Origin: Aurantiacibacter sediminis
GTDB taxonomy: Bacteria; Pseudomonadota; Alphaproteobacteria; Sphingomonadales; Sphingomonadaceae
Direction: 5' to 3'
NCBI RefSeq assembly: GCF_016019885.1
Contig: NZ_JAEANY010000002.1
Span: forward strand, 186,001-250,000
DNA: 64,000 nt
Made by a program: the position numbers and the translations under genes
Notes under the pieces: model-generated
Seen by the model: only the letters and a program-made list of their open reading frames with translations
The model's database searches: none
What the model was told of the DNA's origin: nothing
Part shown: positions 21,037 to 31,081 of the stretch, piece after piece
Position numbering within the stretch: the first letter of the stretch is position 1
How the letters are laid out: each line of letters opens with the position of its first letter

Positions 21037-21732
21037 CTATTCGGCTGGCGCAAGTTCAGCGGGTGTGAGCGTTTCGGTTTCTTCGCTGGCCGCAGCGATG
21101 ATCGCTTCATTGAGTGCTTGCTGGTTCACGGTGCGCAGACGCGGCCTGCCGCCACGCTCGGTTGCCACTAGCCAAACCGAACCCAGTTCGAAAAAGCCGC
21201 CCTGATCAGGGACAACTGTCATGTCTTCGAGCTCGATGCGTTTCAGCAGGTCGAGCATTTCGGGCGGAAAAATTTCATCGAAATGTGCCTCCACCTCCAT
21301 TGATTCCGGCATATCGCGGCGCTCACCGGCATGGTCGATGTAAAGGAGTGGCACCTCAATTTCGCGCAGCAATGCCGCGCGATCCTGCGATGAAGCTGCT
21401 TGCCTGATGTCGGCCAGCATGGCTTCGAATTCACTGGGCGTCGTGCCGGTGGCGCATGAGATGGAGCCGCCTTCTGCCAGATCGTGCGCGCGGTCGAACG
21501 CGCGGTTTGGATCGGGCTGGTTGGACCATAGATCCGTCAGGCAATCGGCATCATCATCCGCTTGCGCCTCCGCGACATTGTCAGCCAGAGCAGCGGAAGA
21601 AGTCGCTTCATTTTCAGCCGGAGCATCTGCCCCATCCGTGATGAAGCCGCAGGCGCCAAGCATGAGAACGGGCGCCAGCGCACTTAAGCGCGCTGGCAAC
21701 CTGAATTTATTTACAAAAGTAGCACCCGGCAT
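21037..21732 (-). CDS. Hypothetical lipoprotein
   Basis: A 231-residue protein with an N-terminal signal ending in the lipobox MLGAC. An Ala/Glu/Asp-rich linker follows, then a folded-looking region (~70-205) with two Cys (DCLTDLW, ISCATG) and an alternating strand-helix pattern. The stop lies 138 nt from the start of the M3 peptidase gene, in the same direction. No domain recognised. Confidence 0.65.
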   Translation of the reverse strand: MPGATFVNKFRLPARLSALAPVLMLGACGFITDGADAPAENEATSSAALADNVAEAQADDDADCLTDLWSNQPDPNRAFDRAHDLAEGGSISCATGTTPSEFEAMLADIRQAASSQDRAALLREIEVPLLYIDHAGERRDMPESMEVEAHFDEIFPPEMLDLLKRIELEDMTVVPDQGGFFELGSVWLVATERGGRPRLRTVNQQALNEAIIAAASEETETLTPAELAPAE

Positions 21733-21776
21733 AGCGCTGTTTACTTCGTCCGTATTGCGATTGCGATCAGGCTTTA

Positions 21777-22715
21777 TCAGGCGGAAACTTCACCCGATAC
21801 ACTGATTTCGATCGGGCGAGGATCACCATATGCCGCCTCGCTGAAAATAGCCTGTCGACGCTCCGAGCGGTAAACAAGCCCGTTGGCTTTCGATCCGGCA
21901 GCAGTGTGATAATGCAATTGGCTGGCGATGGCTTCATAATTGCCTGCCTTCATTGCAGCATTCAATTTGGGACTCTCGCTCGCGGACACATTGCCTTCAC
22001 CGACATTATAGACAAGGTCCACAAGGGCATCGAACTCATATTGATAGAGCGGAAGATCGCCTACGAGCCTTTTCACTGCCTCTTCAGCGTGCTTGATGTC
22101 GTTTTCGAGAAATTCGATAGCCTGCTCATAGGTGATCGTGTCACCGACTTTGAGATTGTCAGCAGGGCGGACAAGGTGCCCAACACCTACGGTCGGATAA
22201 CCAGCGACATCGCGGTACACGGTAAGCATTACGCCTTCTTCTTCAGCCAACGCTTCCATCATCGCTTCGCTGACAGTCAGTTTCTCGGCATCAACGCGAT
22301 ACTTCATTGCATCAACCGAAGCTTCGGCAGCGGCGACAGTAGCGTGTGAAGGCGCATCGCGTCCGAATTCGACTGCACCGGGGCTGAGTGCCATGATACC
22401 CGCGGATAAGGCGAGGGCCGTCTTGCGCTTGCGGCGACTATTTTCCGAGCCCTTGCGCTTGCGGCGCATACGGCGAACAAATTCACGGACCATCTCGCCA
22501 CGCATCCAGCGTGCAAGCTTGCTCACTTCCTTCTGCGCAGGCGTTTTCGGTCGTGCAAGCGCAGAGGGTGGCGGATGAGTCGCCCCTTCCGTCCCCTTAG
22601 CGGGCATGCGTTTCGCTTTGATAGGCCCTGTTTTTGCGTCAGACATCACGATGTCATTTACTTTCTGGGCGATGCGGGAATTCAGAAAGCTGCAGTGCGC
22701 CCGTTTGTGTTCCAT
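21777..22715 (-). CDS. GH24 phage-type lysozyme
   Basis: The C-terminal ~170 residues form a lysozyme of the T4/lambda-endolysin type: EEEGVMLTVYRDVAGYPTVG carries the catalytic Glu and the Asp/Thr of the E-D-T triad, followed by VGHLV. The N-terminal ~115 residues are very basic (RRMRRKRKGSENSRRKRK) and precede one hydrophobic helix, as in a signal-arrest-release or membrane-anchored enzyme. Starts at 22715 or 22646 (MSDAKTG) are both possible; neither has a good ribosome site. No holin or other phage gene is near, so it is probably a resident cell-wall enzyme. Confidence 0.85.
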   Translation of the reverse strand: MEHKRAHCSFLNSRIAQKVNDIVMSDAKTGPIKAKRMPAKGTEGATHPPPSALARPKTPAQKEVSKLARWMRGEMVREFVRRMRRKRKGSENSRRKRKTALALSAGIMALSPGAVEFGRDAPSHATVAAAEASVDAMKYRVDAEKLTVSEAMMEALAEEEGVMLTVYRDVAGYPTVGVGHLVRPADNLKVGDTITYEQAIEFLENDIKHAEEAVKRLVGDLPLYQYEFDALVDLVYNVGEGNVSASESPKLNAAMKAGNYEAIASQLHYHTAAGSKANGLVYRSERRQAIFSEAAYGDPRPIEISVSGEVSA

Positions 22716-22826
22716 TCAATCAATCAACGGCTGAGAGGTAGTGTTGGTCCACGCTTCGTCCGATAGCGCTAACGCTCTGACTATTGCCGCTTGCACCGTG
22801 CAGCACGGACAGCTGCGCACCTGGAG

Positions 22827-23360
22827 TTAGCCAAATGTCTCAATTTGCTCGTAAATCGCGCCCTGCGGCGTCAGATTGCTTTCATACAGAGCGAATTTCT
22901 GCGCGCGCCACGGGCCCATCGCCAAATCGCTGTGCTGCGCAATCCAGCCCGCTATCGGCGCGCTTCCGGAATTGAGCCGTGCCACGGTCACATGGGGGAT
23001 GAATTTGCGGCTGACGGGCGGAAGTGCGGCCCGGCGACAGGCCATTTCGACCGAATGCTGCAAATCGCCGAGCGCATCGGACTGCTCGACGCGTGCCCAG
23101 ATCGCTTTGGGCCGATGCTTACCTTCGAAATGTCCGACGCCCGCGATCCTGAGATTGAAAGGCCTAAAAGGTACACTTTCCAGCGCGGTCACGACATCGG
23201 CAAATTGGTGGCGGTCGACCTCGCCGATGAAGCGCAAGGTGATATGGAGATTATCCGCATCCTGCCAGCGCGCACCGGTAACGCCTTCCATCGTGTCGAG
23301 AAGGGTGTCGCAGACCTCTTCAGGCGGGCGCAGGGCTACGAAAAGGCGGCAGCTCGACAT
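22827..23360 (-). CDS. thpR: RNA 2',3'-cyclic phosphodiesterase (2H family)
   Basis: A 2H phosphoesterase of 177 residues. The two His-x-Thr motifs are HITLRFIGEV (about residue 40) and HVTVARL (about residue 125), at the normal spacing. RLFVALRPPEEV is the typical ThpR N-terminus. It hydrolyses 2',3'-cyclic phosphates on RNA; the older name is 2'-5' RNA ligase. A second ATG four codons upstream (23372) is also possible. Confidence 0.92.
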   Translation of the reverse strand: MSSCRLFVALRPPEEVCDTLLDTMEGVTGARWQDADNLHITLRFIGEVDRHQFADVVTALESVPFRPFNLRIAGVGHFEGKHRPKAIWARVEQSDALGDLQHSVEMACRRAALPPVSRKFIPHVTVARLNSGSAPIAGWIAQHSDLAMGPWRAQKFALYESNLTPQGAIYEQIETFG

Positions 23361-23419
23361 GACCCGCGCCATGCCACGCGTATCACTTCCTGGCTAGGCG
23401 GTGCGTTCCGGCAATTCGG

Positions 23420-23776
23420 TCAGTCGCAATACTCGTAATGGCCCGCGCGGCACAGGCGTACAGCTCGGCGCCACGCCGCCACTTCTGCCTCATAGTCGGC
23501 GCGGTCGCGCTCGTAATCGGCCATATCTTCGCGGTATCGATCCTGCTGCTCGAATTGTTCATCGTAAGCGCGCACTCGCGGCGCATTGCGCGCATCGCGT
23601 TGGCGCACATAGCGCGCCTGCTCAAGGTTCAGCCGGCGGATCTCTGCCGCATCGGCCTCACGCTCTTCCGAAGTGCGCGTATCGACGCAATCACGATCCT
23701 GCATGCAAGCCTCAGCCGGCGCATGCAGCAAAACCGTGCCGAGTCCAAGCGCAGCAGTAACAACCAAAAATTTCAT
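23420..23776 (-). CDS. Secreted hypothetical protein, charged coiled
   Basis: A 118-residue protein with a signal peptide (MKFLVVTAALGLGTVLLHAPAEA) followed by a highly charged helical region with repeated ERD/YERDRADYEAE stretches. There are four Cys after the signal. The start at 23776 is preferred over an upstream frame because the signal begins there. No family recognised. Confidence 0.65.
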   Translation of the reverse strand: MKFLVVTAALGLGTVLLHAPAEACMQDRDCVDTRTSEEREADAAEIRRLNLEQARYVRQRDARNAPRVRAYDEQFEQQDRYREDMADYERDRADYEAEVAAWRRAVRLCRAGHYEYCD

Positions 23777-23892
23777 AAGGTGCGACCCTCCCTTTCCAAC
23801 GCGATAATACGCCGCGAATATGAACCGCAACCGGACTAATTAGGTTCAACGCGCCGTCCGTCGCGCTGGCAGCACAGATCGTCGCGACACGG

Positions 23893-23928
23893 AAAAAAGG
23901 GCCCGGGGAGGTAGTTCCCCGGGCCCTT
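23893..23928 (-). terminator. Rho-independent terminator of the UrcA gene
   Basis: Minus strand: a GC-rich stem GGGCCCGGGGAA / TCCCCGGGCCC with a short loop, followed by TTTTTT. It lies 45 nt after the stop of the upstream gene. Confidence 0.88.
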
Positions 23929-23972
23929 CCTGCCCGGATCGCCTTACCACGCGATCCGGCCTGGACATCGGC

Positions 23973-24338
23973 TCAGCTGCTGCGCTGGACGCTGAAAGAT
24001 GTGTAGGCGAGGCGTGTACCGTCTTCGCTGCGCGCAGCAGCGATCACGGTGTTGCGGGTCTGCTGAACCGAAGCGATGGTTTCGCGCAAGCACTGGCGCA
24101 CCGGCCCGCCAAACAGGGCATTGGGTTCTGCGCGGCCGCAAACCCGCTGGGCGGCAGCACGAATGCGGCTGTCGAGCAGTTCGACGCCTGCATCGCTTTG
24201 CAGGTTAAGATCGGCGAAGACGACTGTCGCGCTGGGGCCGCTATGGGCCATTTCGTGAGAATCCTGTGCACTGGCGCCCGGTGCGATAGTGAGAGCCGAG
24301 AAAGCGGCGAGGGCGGCGAAAGCAAAAGTCTTGGTCAT
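23973..24338 (-). CDS. UrcA-family secreted protein
   Basis: A 121-residue protein with a signal peptide ending in ASA, then VVFADLNLQSDAGVELLDSR and RIRAAAQRVCG, the two recurrent motifs of the UrcA family, with a second Cys (RQCLRETI) that may form a disulfide. The family is common and functionally uncharacterised in sphingomonads and other alphaproteobacteria. GGAGGAATG precedes the ATG and a strong terminator follows. Confidence 0.82.
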   Translation of the reverse strand: MTKTFAFAALAAFSALTIAPGASAQDSHEMAHSGPSATVVFADLNLQSDAGVELLDSRIRAAAQRVCGRAEPNALFGGPVRQCLRETIASVQQTRNTVIAAARSEDGTRLAYTSFSVQRSS

Positions 24339-24551
24339 GGTTCATTCCTCCGTATGTGAAGTCCGGATCGGACGATCAGAGGAATGCGGGGTTTCAGGCT
24401 TATGGTGCTACCAAATCGGCCTGATTTTTAGCTTATGGTTTCGTGATTTTTGCCGAAATCAGTCGATTATTGCTCTCGGGGCGTGATTCTTCGTGGAAAA
24501 TGTTGCATCACGGATGCAGCGGTTTGGCAGGCGCGCTTTTGGGGGGCAGTG

Positions 24552-26834
24552 ATGAACATCGAAGGCACGGGCAGCTTGTCATCGCCGCGCATCGACCTTG
24601 CGCATGAGCAGCCCTTTACTCTCGGCCCGATGCTGGTGGAGCCTGCATTGCGCAAACTGACGGCGGGCTCGGATGAGGAAACCGTCGAACCCAAGGTCAT
24701 GCAGGTTCTAGTGGCGCTCGGCAAAAAGCCGGGAGCGATCCTTTCGCGCGATGACCTGATCGAGTGTTGCTGGGACGGACGGATCGTCGGCGATGCCTCG
24801 ATCAACCGGGTGGTCAGCCTGTTGCGTACGGCCTTGCGCGAACTGACCGATGAGGCTGTGACCATCGAGACACTGCCAAAGGTTGGCTACCGCGTACTGG
24901 TGGCGAGCGACGCGGTGGAAGGGAGCACTTCTGAGCAAGCTCCAGAAACGGCGTCCGCGCCCTCTTCGCGTCGAAGGAGTATTCTCGCTCTTGCCGGAAT
25001 TGCCATGGCGATGATGCTGGGCGTTGCCGGTTGGTGGTGGCTTTCCCAGCCAAATTCGGAGCAGATCACCATAGCCATGTTGCCAATTGAAGCGAGCGAG
25101 GGTGTCGATCCGCTCTATGCAGCGGGGATGGCGGCAGAGATCCGATCCCAACTTGGCAGCAGCGTCAATCTTGAGGTCACGGCAGGGGAAAGTGCTCGGC
25201 AGCTTGTCGAGCAAGACCGCTCCGCTGCAGAAATCGGCGTAGCGCTTCAGGTCGATTACGTCTGGCAGGGCACACTATCCAATTCGGCAGATAATGTGTC
25301 ATTGGACGCTCGATTGGTTGAGGCAGAGAGCGGCGATCTGGTTTGGTCGGAGAGTCTTCAGGCAGCGCCTGATGCGGCGCAGTTTCTTCCAATGCGCGCA
25401 ACGCGTATCATGCTTGAAGCGCTGGATCGCCCGATCAATCCGAACGTCCAAGAGCCGAATATCTCCAGCGGTGATTATGCTCTGTACCTGACTGCAATGG
25501 GATTGTTGCGTTCGCGCGGTGTGGAAGAGCGTTTGGCAGCACACGAAATTCTCGAGCAATTGGTGGACCGCAATCCTGATTTTGGGGACGGGCTGGCTGG
25601 TCTGGCCAAGGCTAACTATCTCTATCCGACTGCTGATCGCGCGGAAAAAGATGCGCTGTGGGCCACCGCGCTCGAGCAGGCGGAAGCAGCGCTTGAGATT
25701 GATCCGCTTTCTGCCGATGCGCTGAAAGTCTCCGGAATGCTGCGGACCGATGATCTTCAACTCCAGCTTGAGCGCCTGCAATTGGCGACGGAAATCGATC
25801 CCGGCGATGCAGAGGCTTGGTTTTGGCGCGGGATCATCCAGCGCGATGCCGGACCATTGGCTGCTGATATGCTCGAAATCTCCAGCCAATTGATTGCGGT
25901 GGATCCCCTTTGGCCAGCGAGCTGGGCGGCTTCGCAATCGGCAATCGAATTCGGCGATTTTGCCTTGGCGCGCGAATTGGAAGAACGGGTTATCGCGGCA
26001 TCGGCGACAGAGCCCCAGCGCCTGCTCGCCAGGGCGCGGCTGGCGCGCATCGACGGGGACTTCTCGGAATTCATGCGATTGGTGCGCGAGGCGAGGGGCA
26101 ATTTGTCGGACGCCGAACGGCGCTGGGGGTTTTTCACCCTTGAACGCTACACGCGTTTCCTACTGGGTTTGCAGCCAATGGATTCCGGGCAGGTCGTTCC
26201 GACCGACGCCCGCACCCGCCTGCTCGATCGCATTCGCGAGAATGTTGCGCCAACTCCAAGCGATTTCATTGCTGCAGGGATCACAGACCAGACCTTCTGG
26301 GACGATGCGCATATCGCCAGCGAGGCGCTACCCTTATTGCTTCGCGATAATCGCGAGACTGAATTGCTCGTCTATTACGATACCAATTTCGGCTCCACTG
26401 CGGACTTTGCCGAATGGGCCCGGGAAACCGATCGTGCTCATCACATCATTCCGTTTGTCGCGCCCTACATGGCCATGGCGATGCGTCGCGCAGGGCGTGA
26501 TCGAGAGGCCAGTCAATTGATCGATCTGGCACGCGAGTGGACACAACTATGGTCGGACGCGGACCAGACATCGGTCTTTTCGTTGCTGTACCAATTGCAA
26601 TTCGAGGCAATCACCGGTGACAGTGCCTCCGCCATAGAAACGGTGCATCGATTGCCCGACTTTGGCTGGCCACTGCAATTGAGCCACACGGACAATCACG
26701 CCATCGGCCTGCTGAACGACGATCCGCTTTTCGCAGAGATACGGCTATTGCCCGAGGTGCGCGCAGTGCTCGATCCGATCCGCGCGCAGCTGGCACGGGA
26801 AAGGGCTGAAGTCCTGGCGCTTGGTTTCGAATAG
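24552..26834 (+). CDS. CadC-like winged-helix regulator with TPR-like C-terminus
   Basis: A 760-residue membrane regulator. Residues ~15-115 form an OmpR-type winged helix, with VEPKVMQVLVALGKKPGAILSR and TLPKVGYRV being the usual CadC-type segments. One transmembrane helix follows at ~145-165 (ILALAGIAMAMMLGVAGWWW), then a periplasmic part with a TolB-like N-terminal domain (ITIAMLPI, VDYVWQGTL) and tetratricopeptide-like repeats (ALEQAEAALEIDPLSADAL). DNA binding by the cytosolic domain is expected; the signal sensed outside is unknown. The ATG at 24552 has GGGGGG upstream. Confidence 0.88.
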   Translation: MNIEGTGSLSSPRIDLAHEQPFTLGPMLVEPALRKLTAGSDEETVEPKVMQVLVALGKKPGAILSRDDLIECCWDGRIVGDASINRVVSLLRTALRELTDEAVTIETLPKVGYRVLVASDAVEGSTSEQAPETASAPSSRRRSILALAGIAMAMMLGVAGWWWLSQPNSEQITIAMLPIEASEGVDPLYAAGMAAEIRSQLGSSVNLEVTAGESARQLVEQDRSAAEIGVALQVDYVWQGTLSNSADNVSLDARLVEAESGDLVWSESLQAAPDAAQFLPMRATRIMLEALDRPINPNVQEPNISSGDYALYLTAMGLLRSRGVEERLAAHEILEQLVDRNPDFGDGLAGLAKANYLYPTADRAEKDALWATALEQAEAALEIDPLSADALKVSGMLRTDDLQLQLERLQLATEIDPGDAEAWFWRGIIQRDAGPLAADMLEISSQLIAVDPLWPASWAASQSAIEFGDFALARELEERVIAASATEPQRLLARARLARIDGDFSEFMRLVREARGNLSDAERRWGFFTLERYTRFLLGLQPMDSGQVVPTDARTRLLDRIRENVAPTPSDFIAAGITDQTFWDDAHIASEALPLLLRDNRETELLVYYDTNFGSTADFAEWARETDRAHHIIPFVAPYMAMAMRRAGRDREASQLIDLAREWTQLWSDADQTSVFSLLYQLQFEAITGDSASAIETVHRLPDFGWPLQLSHTDNHAIGLLNDDPLFAEIRLLPEVRAVLDPIRAQLARERAEVLALGFE

Positions 26835-26869
26835 AGGGCCGGTACCCCGCTGCAGGGCTTGACCCTAGT

Positions 26870-26884
26870 GAACATTTAGGGAAC
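26870..26884. promoter_or_regulatory. LexA-type SOS box (GAAC-N7-GAAC)
   Basis: GAAC-ATTTAGG-GAAC is the reverse-complement form of the alphaproteobacterial GTTC-N7-GTTC operator. It lies 83 nt before the uvrA start. Presence upstream of uvrA fits the known SOS regulon. Confidence 0.82.
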
Positions 26885-26966
26885 ATCACGCGCCCGTCAG
26901 CGCCTATCGCGCTACGTCCATCACCCCCTCTGGACTCTGCGCCGGACAGCCCCCACTTGGACCGCC

Positions 26967-29882
26967 ATGGCTCTTACCAAAATCTCCGTCAAAGGTGCCC
27001 GTGAGCATAATCTCAAGGGTGTCGATATCGACCTGCCGCGCGATAGTCTTATCGTCATCACCGGGCTCTCCGGCTCGGGCAAGTCTTCGCTCGCTTTCGA
27101 TACGATCTATGCCGAGGGGCAGCGGCGCTATGTCGAGAGCCTGTCCGCCTATGCGCGCCAGTTCCTCGAGATGATGCAGAAGCCCGATGTCGAGCATATC
27201 GACGGGCTCAGCCCCGCGATCTCGATCGAGCAGAAGACGACGAGCCGCAACCCGCGCTCGACCGTGGCGACCGTCACCGAGATTTACGATTACATGCGCC
27301 TGCTGTGGGCGAGGGTGGGCGTGCCTTATTCGCCCGCCACTGGCCTGCCGATCGAGGCGCAGACCGTGTCCAACATGGTCGACCGCGTGATGGAATTGCC
27401 GGAAGGCACGCGGCTGTATTTGCTCGCCCCGGTGGTCCGCGGGCGCAAGGGTGAGTACCGCAAGGAGCTGGCCGAGTGGCAGAAGGCGGGCTTCACCCGC
27501 GTGCGGATCGATGGCGAGATGTATCCTATCGAAGAGGCTCCCGCGCTCGACAAGAAGTTCAAGCATGACATCGAAGTGGTCGTGGATCGTCTCGCGGTGA
27601 AAGAGGGGCTGGAAACGCGCCTCGCCGATAGTTTCGAAACCGCGCTCAAGCTGGCCGAGGGGCTGGCCTACGTCGACCTCGCCGATGGCGTGGTGCCGGG
27701 GCGCGAGGACGAGGCCGAGGGCGGCGGCGCGATGAAAGGCGCAGGCCTACCTTCCAACCGCATCGTGTTCTCAGAGAAATTCGCCTGCCCCGTTTCCGGC
27801 TTCACCATCGAGGAGATCGAGCCGCGGCTGTTCTCCTTCAACGCACCGCAAGGCGCCTGCCCGACCTGTGACGGCATCGGCGAGAAGCAGTTGTTCGACG
27901 AGCAGCTGGTCGTCCCGAACGAGGAATTGACGCTGAAGAAAGGTGCGGTGGTGCCGTGGGCCAAGTCCAACCCGCCGTCGCCCTATTACATGCAGGTGCT
28001 CGGCAGCCTCGCCAAGGAGTTCGGCTTCGATCTGACAACACCGTGGAAGGAGCTCTCGCGCGAGCATCAGGACGTCATCCTCTACGGCACGAAGGGCAAG
28101 CGCGTCCCGCTTACGTTCAAGGATGGGCGCAAGCAATACACGGTGCAGAAACCGTTCGAGGGCGTAATCGGCAATCTCAACCGCCGCATGGCGCAGACCG
28201 AGAGTGCGTGGATGCAGGAGGAGTTAGCCAAGTTCCAGACCGCGCAGCCGTGCGAGACGTGCCACGGCGCGCGCCTGAACGAGAAGGCGCGGGCGGTGAA
28301 GATCGACAGCACCGATATCAGCCAGCCCACCCGCTATTCGGTGTCCGATGCGCTGGAATGGTTCGAGAACCTGCCCGAGAAACTCACCGACACGCAGAAC
28401 CAGATCGCCCGCGCCATCCTCAAGGAAATCGTCGAGCGGCTGGGCTTCCTCAACAATGTCGGCCTCGATTACCTCAACCTCGATCGCACCAGCGGCACGC
28501 TGAGCGGCGGAGAGAGCCAGCGCATCCGCCTCGCATCGCAGATCGGCAGCGGCCTCTCCGGCGTGCTCTACGTGCTGGACGAGCCCTCCATCGGCCTCCA
28601 CCAGCGCGATAACGATCGCCTGCTCGAAACGCTCAGGCGCCTGCGCGACCTCGGCAACACCGTGATCGTGGTCGAGCATGACGAGGACGCGATCCGGCAG
28701 GCGGACCATGTGGTCGATCTCGGCCCCGGCGCGGGTGTGCGCGGCGGCGAAGTGGTGGCGCAGGGCACGCTCAAGCAGATCCTGAAAAGCCGCAAGAGCC
28801 TCACCGCCGACTACCTCACCGGGCGGCGCGAAATCGCGGTCCCGGCAGAGCGCCGCGAGGGCAACGGCCACAAGCTGACGGTCCACGGCGCGCGGGCGAA
28901 CAACCTCAACAACGTCACCGCCAGCATTCCGCTCGGCACCTTCACCTGCATCACCGGCGTTTCGGGCAGCGGCAAGTCCAGCTTCACCATCGACACGCTC
29001 TACGCCTCCGCCGCGCGCACGCTCAACAATGCCCGCGTGGTGGCGGGCGCGCACGACAAGGTCACCGGCCTCGAATATTGCGACAAGGTGATTGAGATCG
29101 ACCAGTCGCCCATCGGCCGCACCCCGCGCTCCAACCCGGCGACCTACACCGGCGCCTTCACCAATATCCGCGACTGGTTCGCCGGCCTGCCCGAAGCGCA
29201 GGCGCGCGGCTACAAGCCGGGCCGCTTCAGCTTCAACGTGAAGGGCGGCCGGTGCGAGGCATGCACGGGCGATGGCCTGATCAAGATCGAAATGCACTTC
29301 CTGCCCGATGTCTACGTGACGTGCGAGGAATGCGGCGGCAAACGCTACAACCGCGAAACGCTGGAAGTGAAGTTCAAGGGCCACTCGATTGCCGACGTGC
29401 TCGACATGACGATCGAGGACGCAGAGGGCTTCTTCAAGGCCGTGCCCCCCATCCGCGACAAGATGCACATGCTGAATGAAGTGGGGCTGGGCTATGTGAA
29501 AGTCGGCCAGCAGGCGACGACGCTGTCAGGCGGAGAGGCGCAGCGCGTAAAACTCGCCAAGGAACTCAGCAAGCGCAGCACCGGCCAGACGCTCTACATC
29601 CTTGATGAGCCCACCACTGGCCTGCATTTCGAGGACGTGCGCAAACTCCTCGAAGTGCTCCATCGGCTGGTGGACCAGGGGAACTCGGTCGTGGTGATCG
29701 AGCACAATCTGGATGTGATCAAGACGGCGGACTATCTGCTCGACCTCGGCCCGGACGGTGGCGTGCGGGGCGGGGAGATTGTGGCCGAGGGCACCCCGGA
29801 GGAGGTTGCTGCGGTGAGCGGGAGTTATACCGGGGCTTATTTGAAGCCGATGTTGGAGCGGGCGAAACAGGCGGCGGAGTGA
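26967..29882 (+). CDS. uvrA: Excinuclease ABC subunit A
   Basis: UvrA recognises bulky DNA lesions and hands them to UvrB. At 971 residues it has the usual length. Two ABC ATPase modules are complete: Walker [11 protein letters not shown] (~32) and [10 protein letters not shown] (~660), each with its signature ([16 protein letters not shown]) and Walker B. Zinc-binding Cys occur in [23 protein letters not shown] and CEECGGK. The SOS box 83 nt upstream implies damage induction. The GC-rich codon use contrasts sharply with the two lower-GC genes that follow. Confidence 0.98.
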   Translation: MALTKISVKGAREHNLKGVDIDLPRDSLIVITGLSGSGKSSLAFDTIYAEGQRRYVESLSAYARQFLEMMQKPDVEHIDGLSPAISIEQKTTSRNPRSTVATVTEIYDYMRLLWARVGVPYSPATGLPIEAQTVSNMVDRVMELPEGTRLYLLAPVVRGRKGEYRKELAEWQKAGFTRVRIDGEMYPIEEAPALDKKFKHDIEVVVDRLAVKEGLETRLADSFETALKLAEGLAYVDLADGVVPGREDEAEGGGAMKGAGLPSNRIVFSEKFACPVSGFTIEEIEPRLFSFNAPQGACPTCDGIGEKQLFDEQLVVPNEELTLKKGAVVPWAKSNPPSPYYMQVLGSLAKEFGFDLTTPWKELSREHQDVILYGTKGKRVPLTFKDGRKQYTVQKPFEGVIGNLNRRMAQTESAWMQEELAKFQTAQPCETCHGARLNEKARAVKIDSTDISQPTRYSVSDALEWFENLPEKLTDTQNQIARAILKEIVERLGFLNNVGLDYLNLDRTSGTLSGGESQRIRLASQIGSGLSGVLYVLDEPSIGLHQRDNDRLLETLRRLRDLGNTVIVVEHDEDAIRQADHVVDLGPGAGVRGGEVVAQGTLKQILKSRKSLTADYLTGRREIAVPAERREGNGHKLTVHGARANNLNNVTASIPLGTFTCITGVSGSGKSSFTIDTLYASAARTLNNARVVAGAHDKVTGLEYCDKVIEIDQSPIGRTPRSNPATYTGAFTNIRDWFAGLPEAQARGYKPGRFSFNVKGGRCEACTGDGLIKIEMHFLPDVYVTCEECGGKRYNRETLEVKFKGHSIADVLDMTIEDAEGFFKAVPPIRDKMHMLNEVGLGYVKVGQQATTLSGGEAQRVKLAKELSKRSTGQTLYILDEPTTGLHFEDVRKLLEVLHRLVDQGNSVVVIEHNLDVIKTADYLLDLGPDGGVRGGEIVAEGTPEEVAAVSGSYTGAYLKPMLERAKQAAE

Positions 29883-29992
29883 AGATTTACGAAGCCAATG
29901 CGTTCAAATAATCAACCACATCGACCGTAGTTCAAGTTGACAAATGCATCTCGAACTCTTGAAAGGTGCGACAAAATTTTGGGGGATTACAG
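29883..29992. promoter_or_regulatory. Lower-GC leader of the two-gene island
   Basis: The 110 nt between uvrA and the next gene are much richer in A+T than uvrA. A perfect -35-like TTGACA lies at 29937-29942, but the -10 is not clear. GGGGG about 8 nt before the ATG at 29993 is a plausible ribosome site. Confidence 0.4.
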
Positions 29993-31081
29993 ATGCCGAC
30001 GGTCGACTTAGCAACGACTATTGTTCCCAACGATCACCGAATATGGAAACTCTTTCCGGGAGAGGGGTACAAGTTCGAGCGTCAAATAGATGATAGGCGA
30101 GTCGCGTTTCTAGACGTTCGTGGGTTGGATCGTCTTCCAGAAAACAGTCGAGATTGGCGTCGTGACCGACTCGAAAACATTGCATCTTTAGATCGTTGGC
30201 GCCGTCAGGTTGCTGCTACCGGAATTCGAACTGACCGCCGGGTGTCGGCGGCTGACAAACGGACAGCGACTTATGTGGATGGGCTTCTCAATGTAGCAAG
30301 AAAGGGCGACTTTTTAGCAGTTCCGTCTCAGGGGGCGGACGCGAAAATCAACATTTATGAACTTGTCAGCCGTCCTGGTTCCGTAAGTCGTATTGAAGCG
30401 CGAGATCGTAGAGCCGATCACATTTTTCTGGGGCGTCGTGTCCGGTGGCTTGGTGCTATTCCGAAGCGCAATCTGAAATACGAAGTGATTGAATTGCTAC
30501 AAACGCCAGTCGCGTTTTTCGACTTGGGCGATGCCGGTCGAGACACGATATACGAAGCAATCTTGGGCAATTACGTATATGAAGGCGAATATGTAGCTAC
30601 CTATCGTGTTGCCAAGGAAGATTATAACTCGCGCGATAACCGAATCGTTTCGACTTGGATGGAATTTGTCGATTTGGCATCAAGCGGCGAGCAATTTGCC
30701 GCAGCGCTCAAAGCTACTCAAAGCAATGCGATTCCAACCATTTTGGATAGATCAAATTTGGATGAAGCGCTGCGGAGCGACCTTTCAATTAATATTAATT
30801 CGCCTGGCGACATTGTCATGGCAGCGAAAAGGCTTGCGCCTCTAATAGGCTTAGCCCTGTTCCAGTTGGCCGCAAATGGGGTTCCCTACAATGAGGCAAT
30901 TGAGGCAGAGACGCAACTGACGATTCTCGGCGGTGCAGTCGATAATTGCACCGCTCAGATCGATGCGAGTGTGCGATCCATCATTGAAGCTATGGGTGCT
31001 CCGCGTTGGATTGAGGCTTGTGAAGTCGCGCAGTCAGCATCTCAAAATGCTGAGCTTTCGACCGATGCTAACTTAGAATGA
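29993..31081 (+). CDS. Unknown protein with N-terminal PUA-like region, first gene of a transferred two-gene island
   Basis: The ATG at 29993 gives 362 residues. Residues ~17-45 (WKLFPGEGYKFER...VAFLDVRG) and ~97-185 (GDFLAVPSQG, HIFLGRRVRWLGAIPKRNL) resemble the beta-barrel PUA-like N-terminal domains of Mrr-type restriction enzymes: a GD-aVP strand, then a GRRVRWL strand. I see no PD-(D/E)XK or HNH catalytic motif. The C-terminal half is helical. Base composition is clearly lower in GC than uvrA before it. It overlaps the next gene by 4 nt. Function unknown; a nucleic-acid sensor is an inference. Confidence 0.65.
   Translation: MPTVDLATTIVPNDHRIWKLFPGEGYKFERQIDDRRVAFLDVRGLDRLPENSRDWRRDRLENIASLDRWRRQVAATGIRTDRRVSAADKRTATYVDGLLNVARKGDFLAVPSQGADAKINIYELVSRPGSVSRIEARDRRADHIFLGRRVRWLGAIPKRNLKYEVIELLQTPVAFFDLGDAGRDTIYEAILGNYVYEGEYVATYRVAKEDYNSRDNRIVSTWMEFVDLASSGEQFAAALKATQSNAIPTILDRSNLDEALRSDLSININSPGDIVMAAKRLAPLIGLALFQLAANGVPYNEAIEAETQLTILGGAVDNCTAQIDASVRSIIEAMGAPRWIEACEVAQSASQNAELSTDANLE

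Noticed and set aside
21777-22715. A prophage around the GH24 lysozyme.
   Set aside because: No structural, integrase or holin gene lies nearby.
28224-29468. A long open frame antisense to uvrA.
   Set aside because: It is Ala/Val/Asp-rich shadow sequence without family features.
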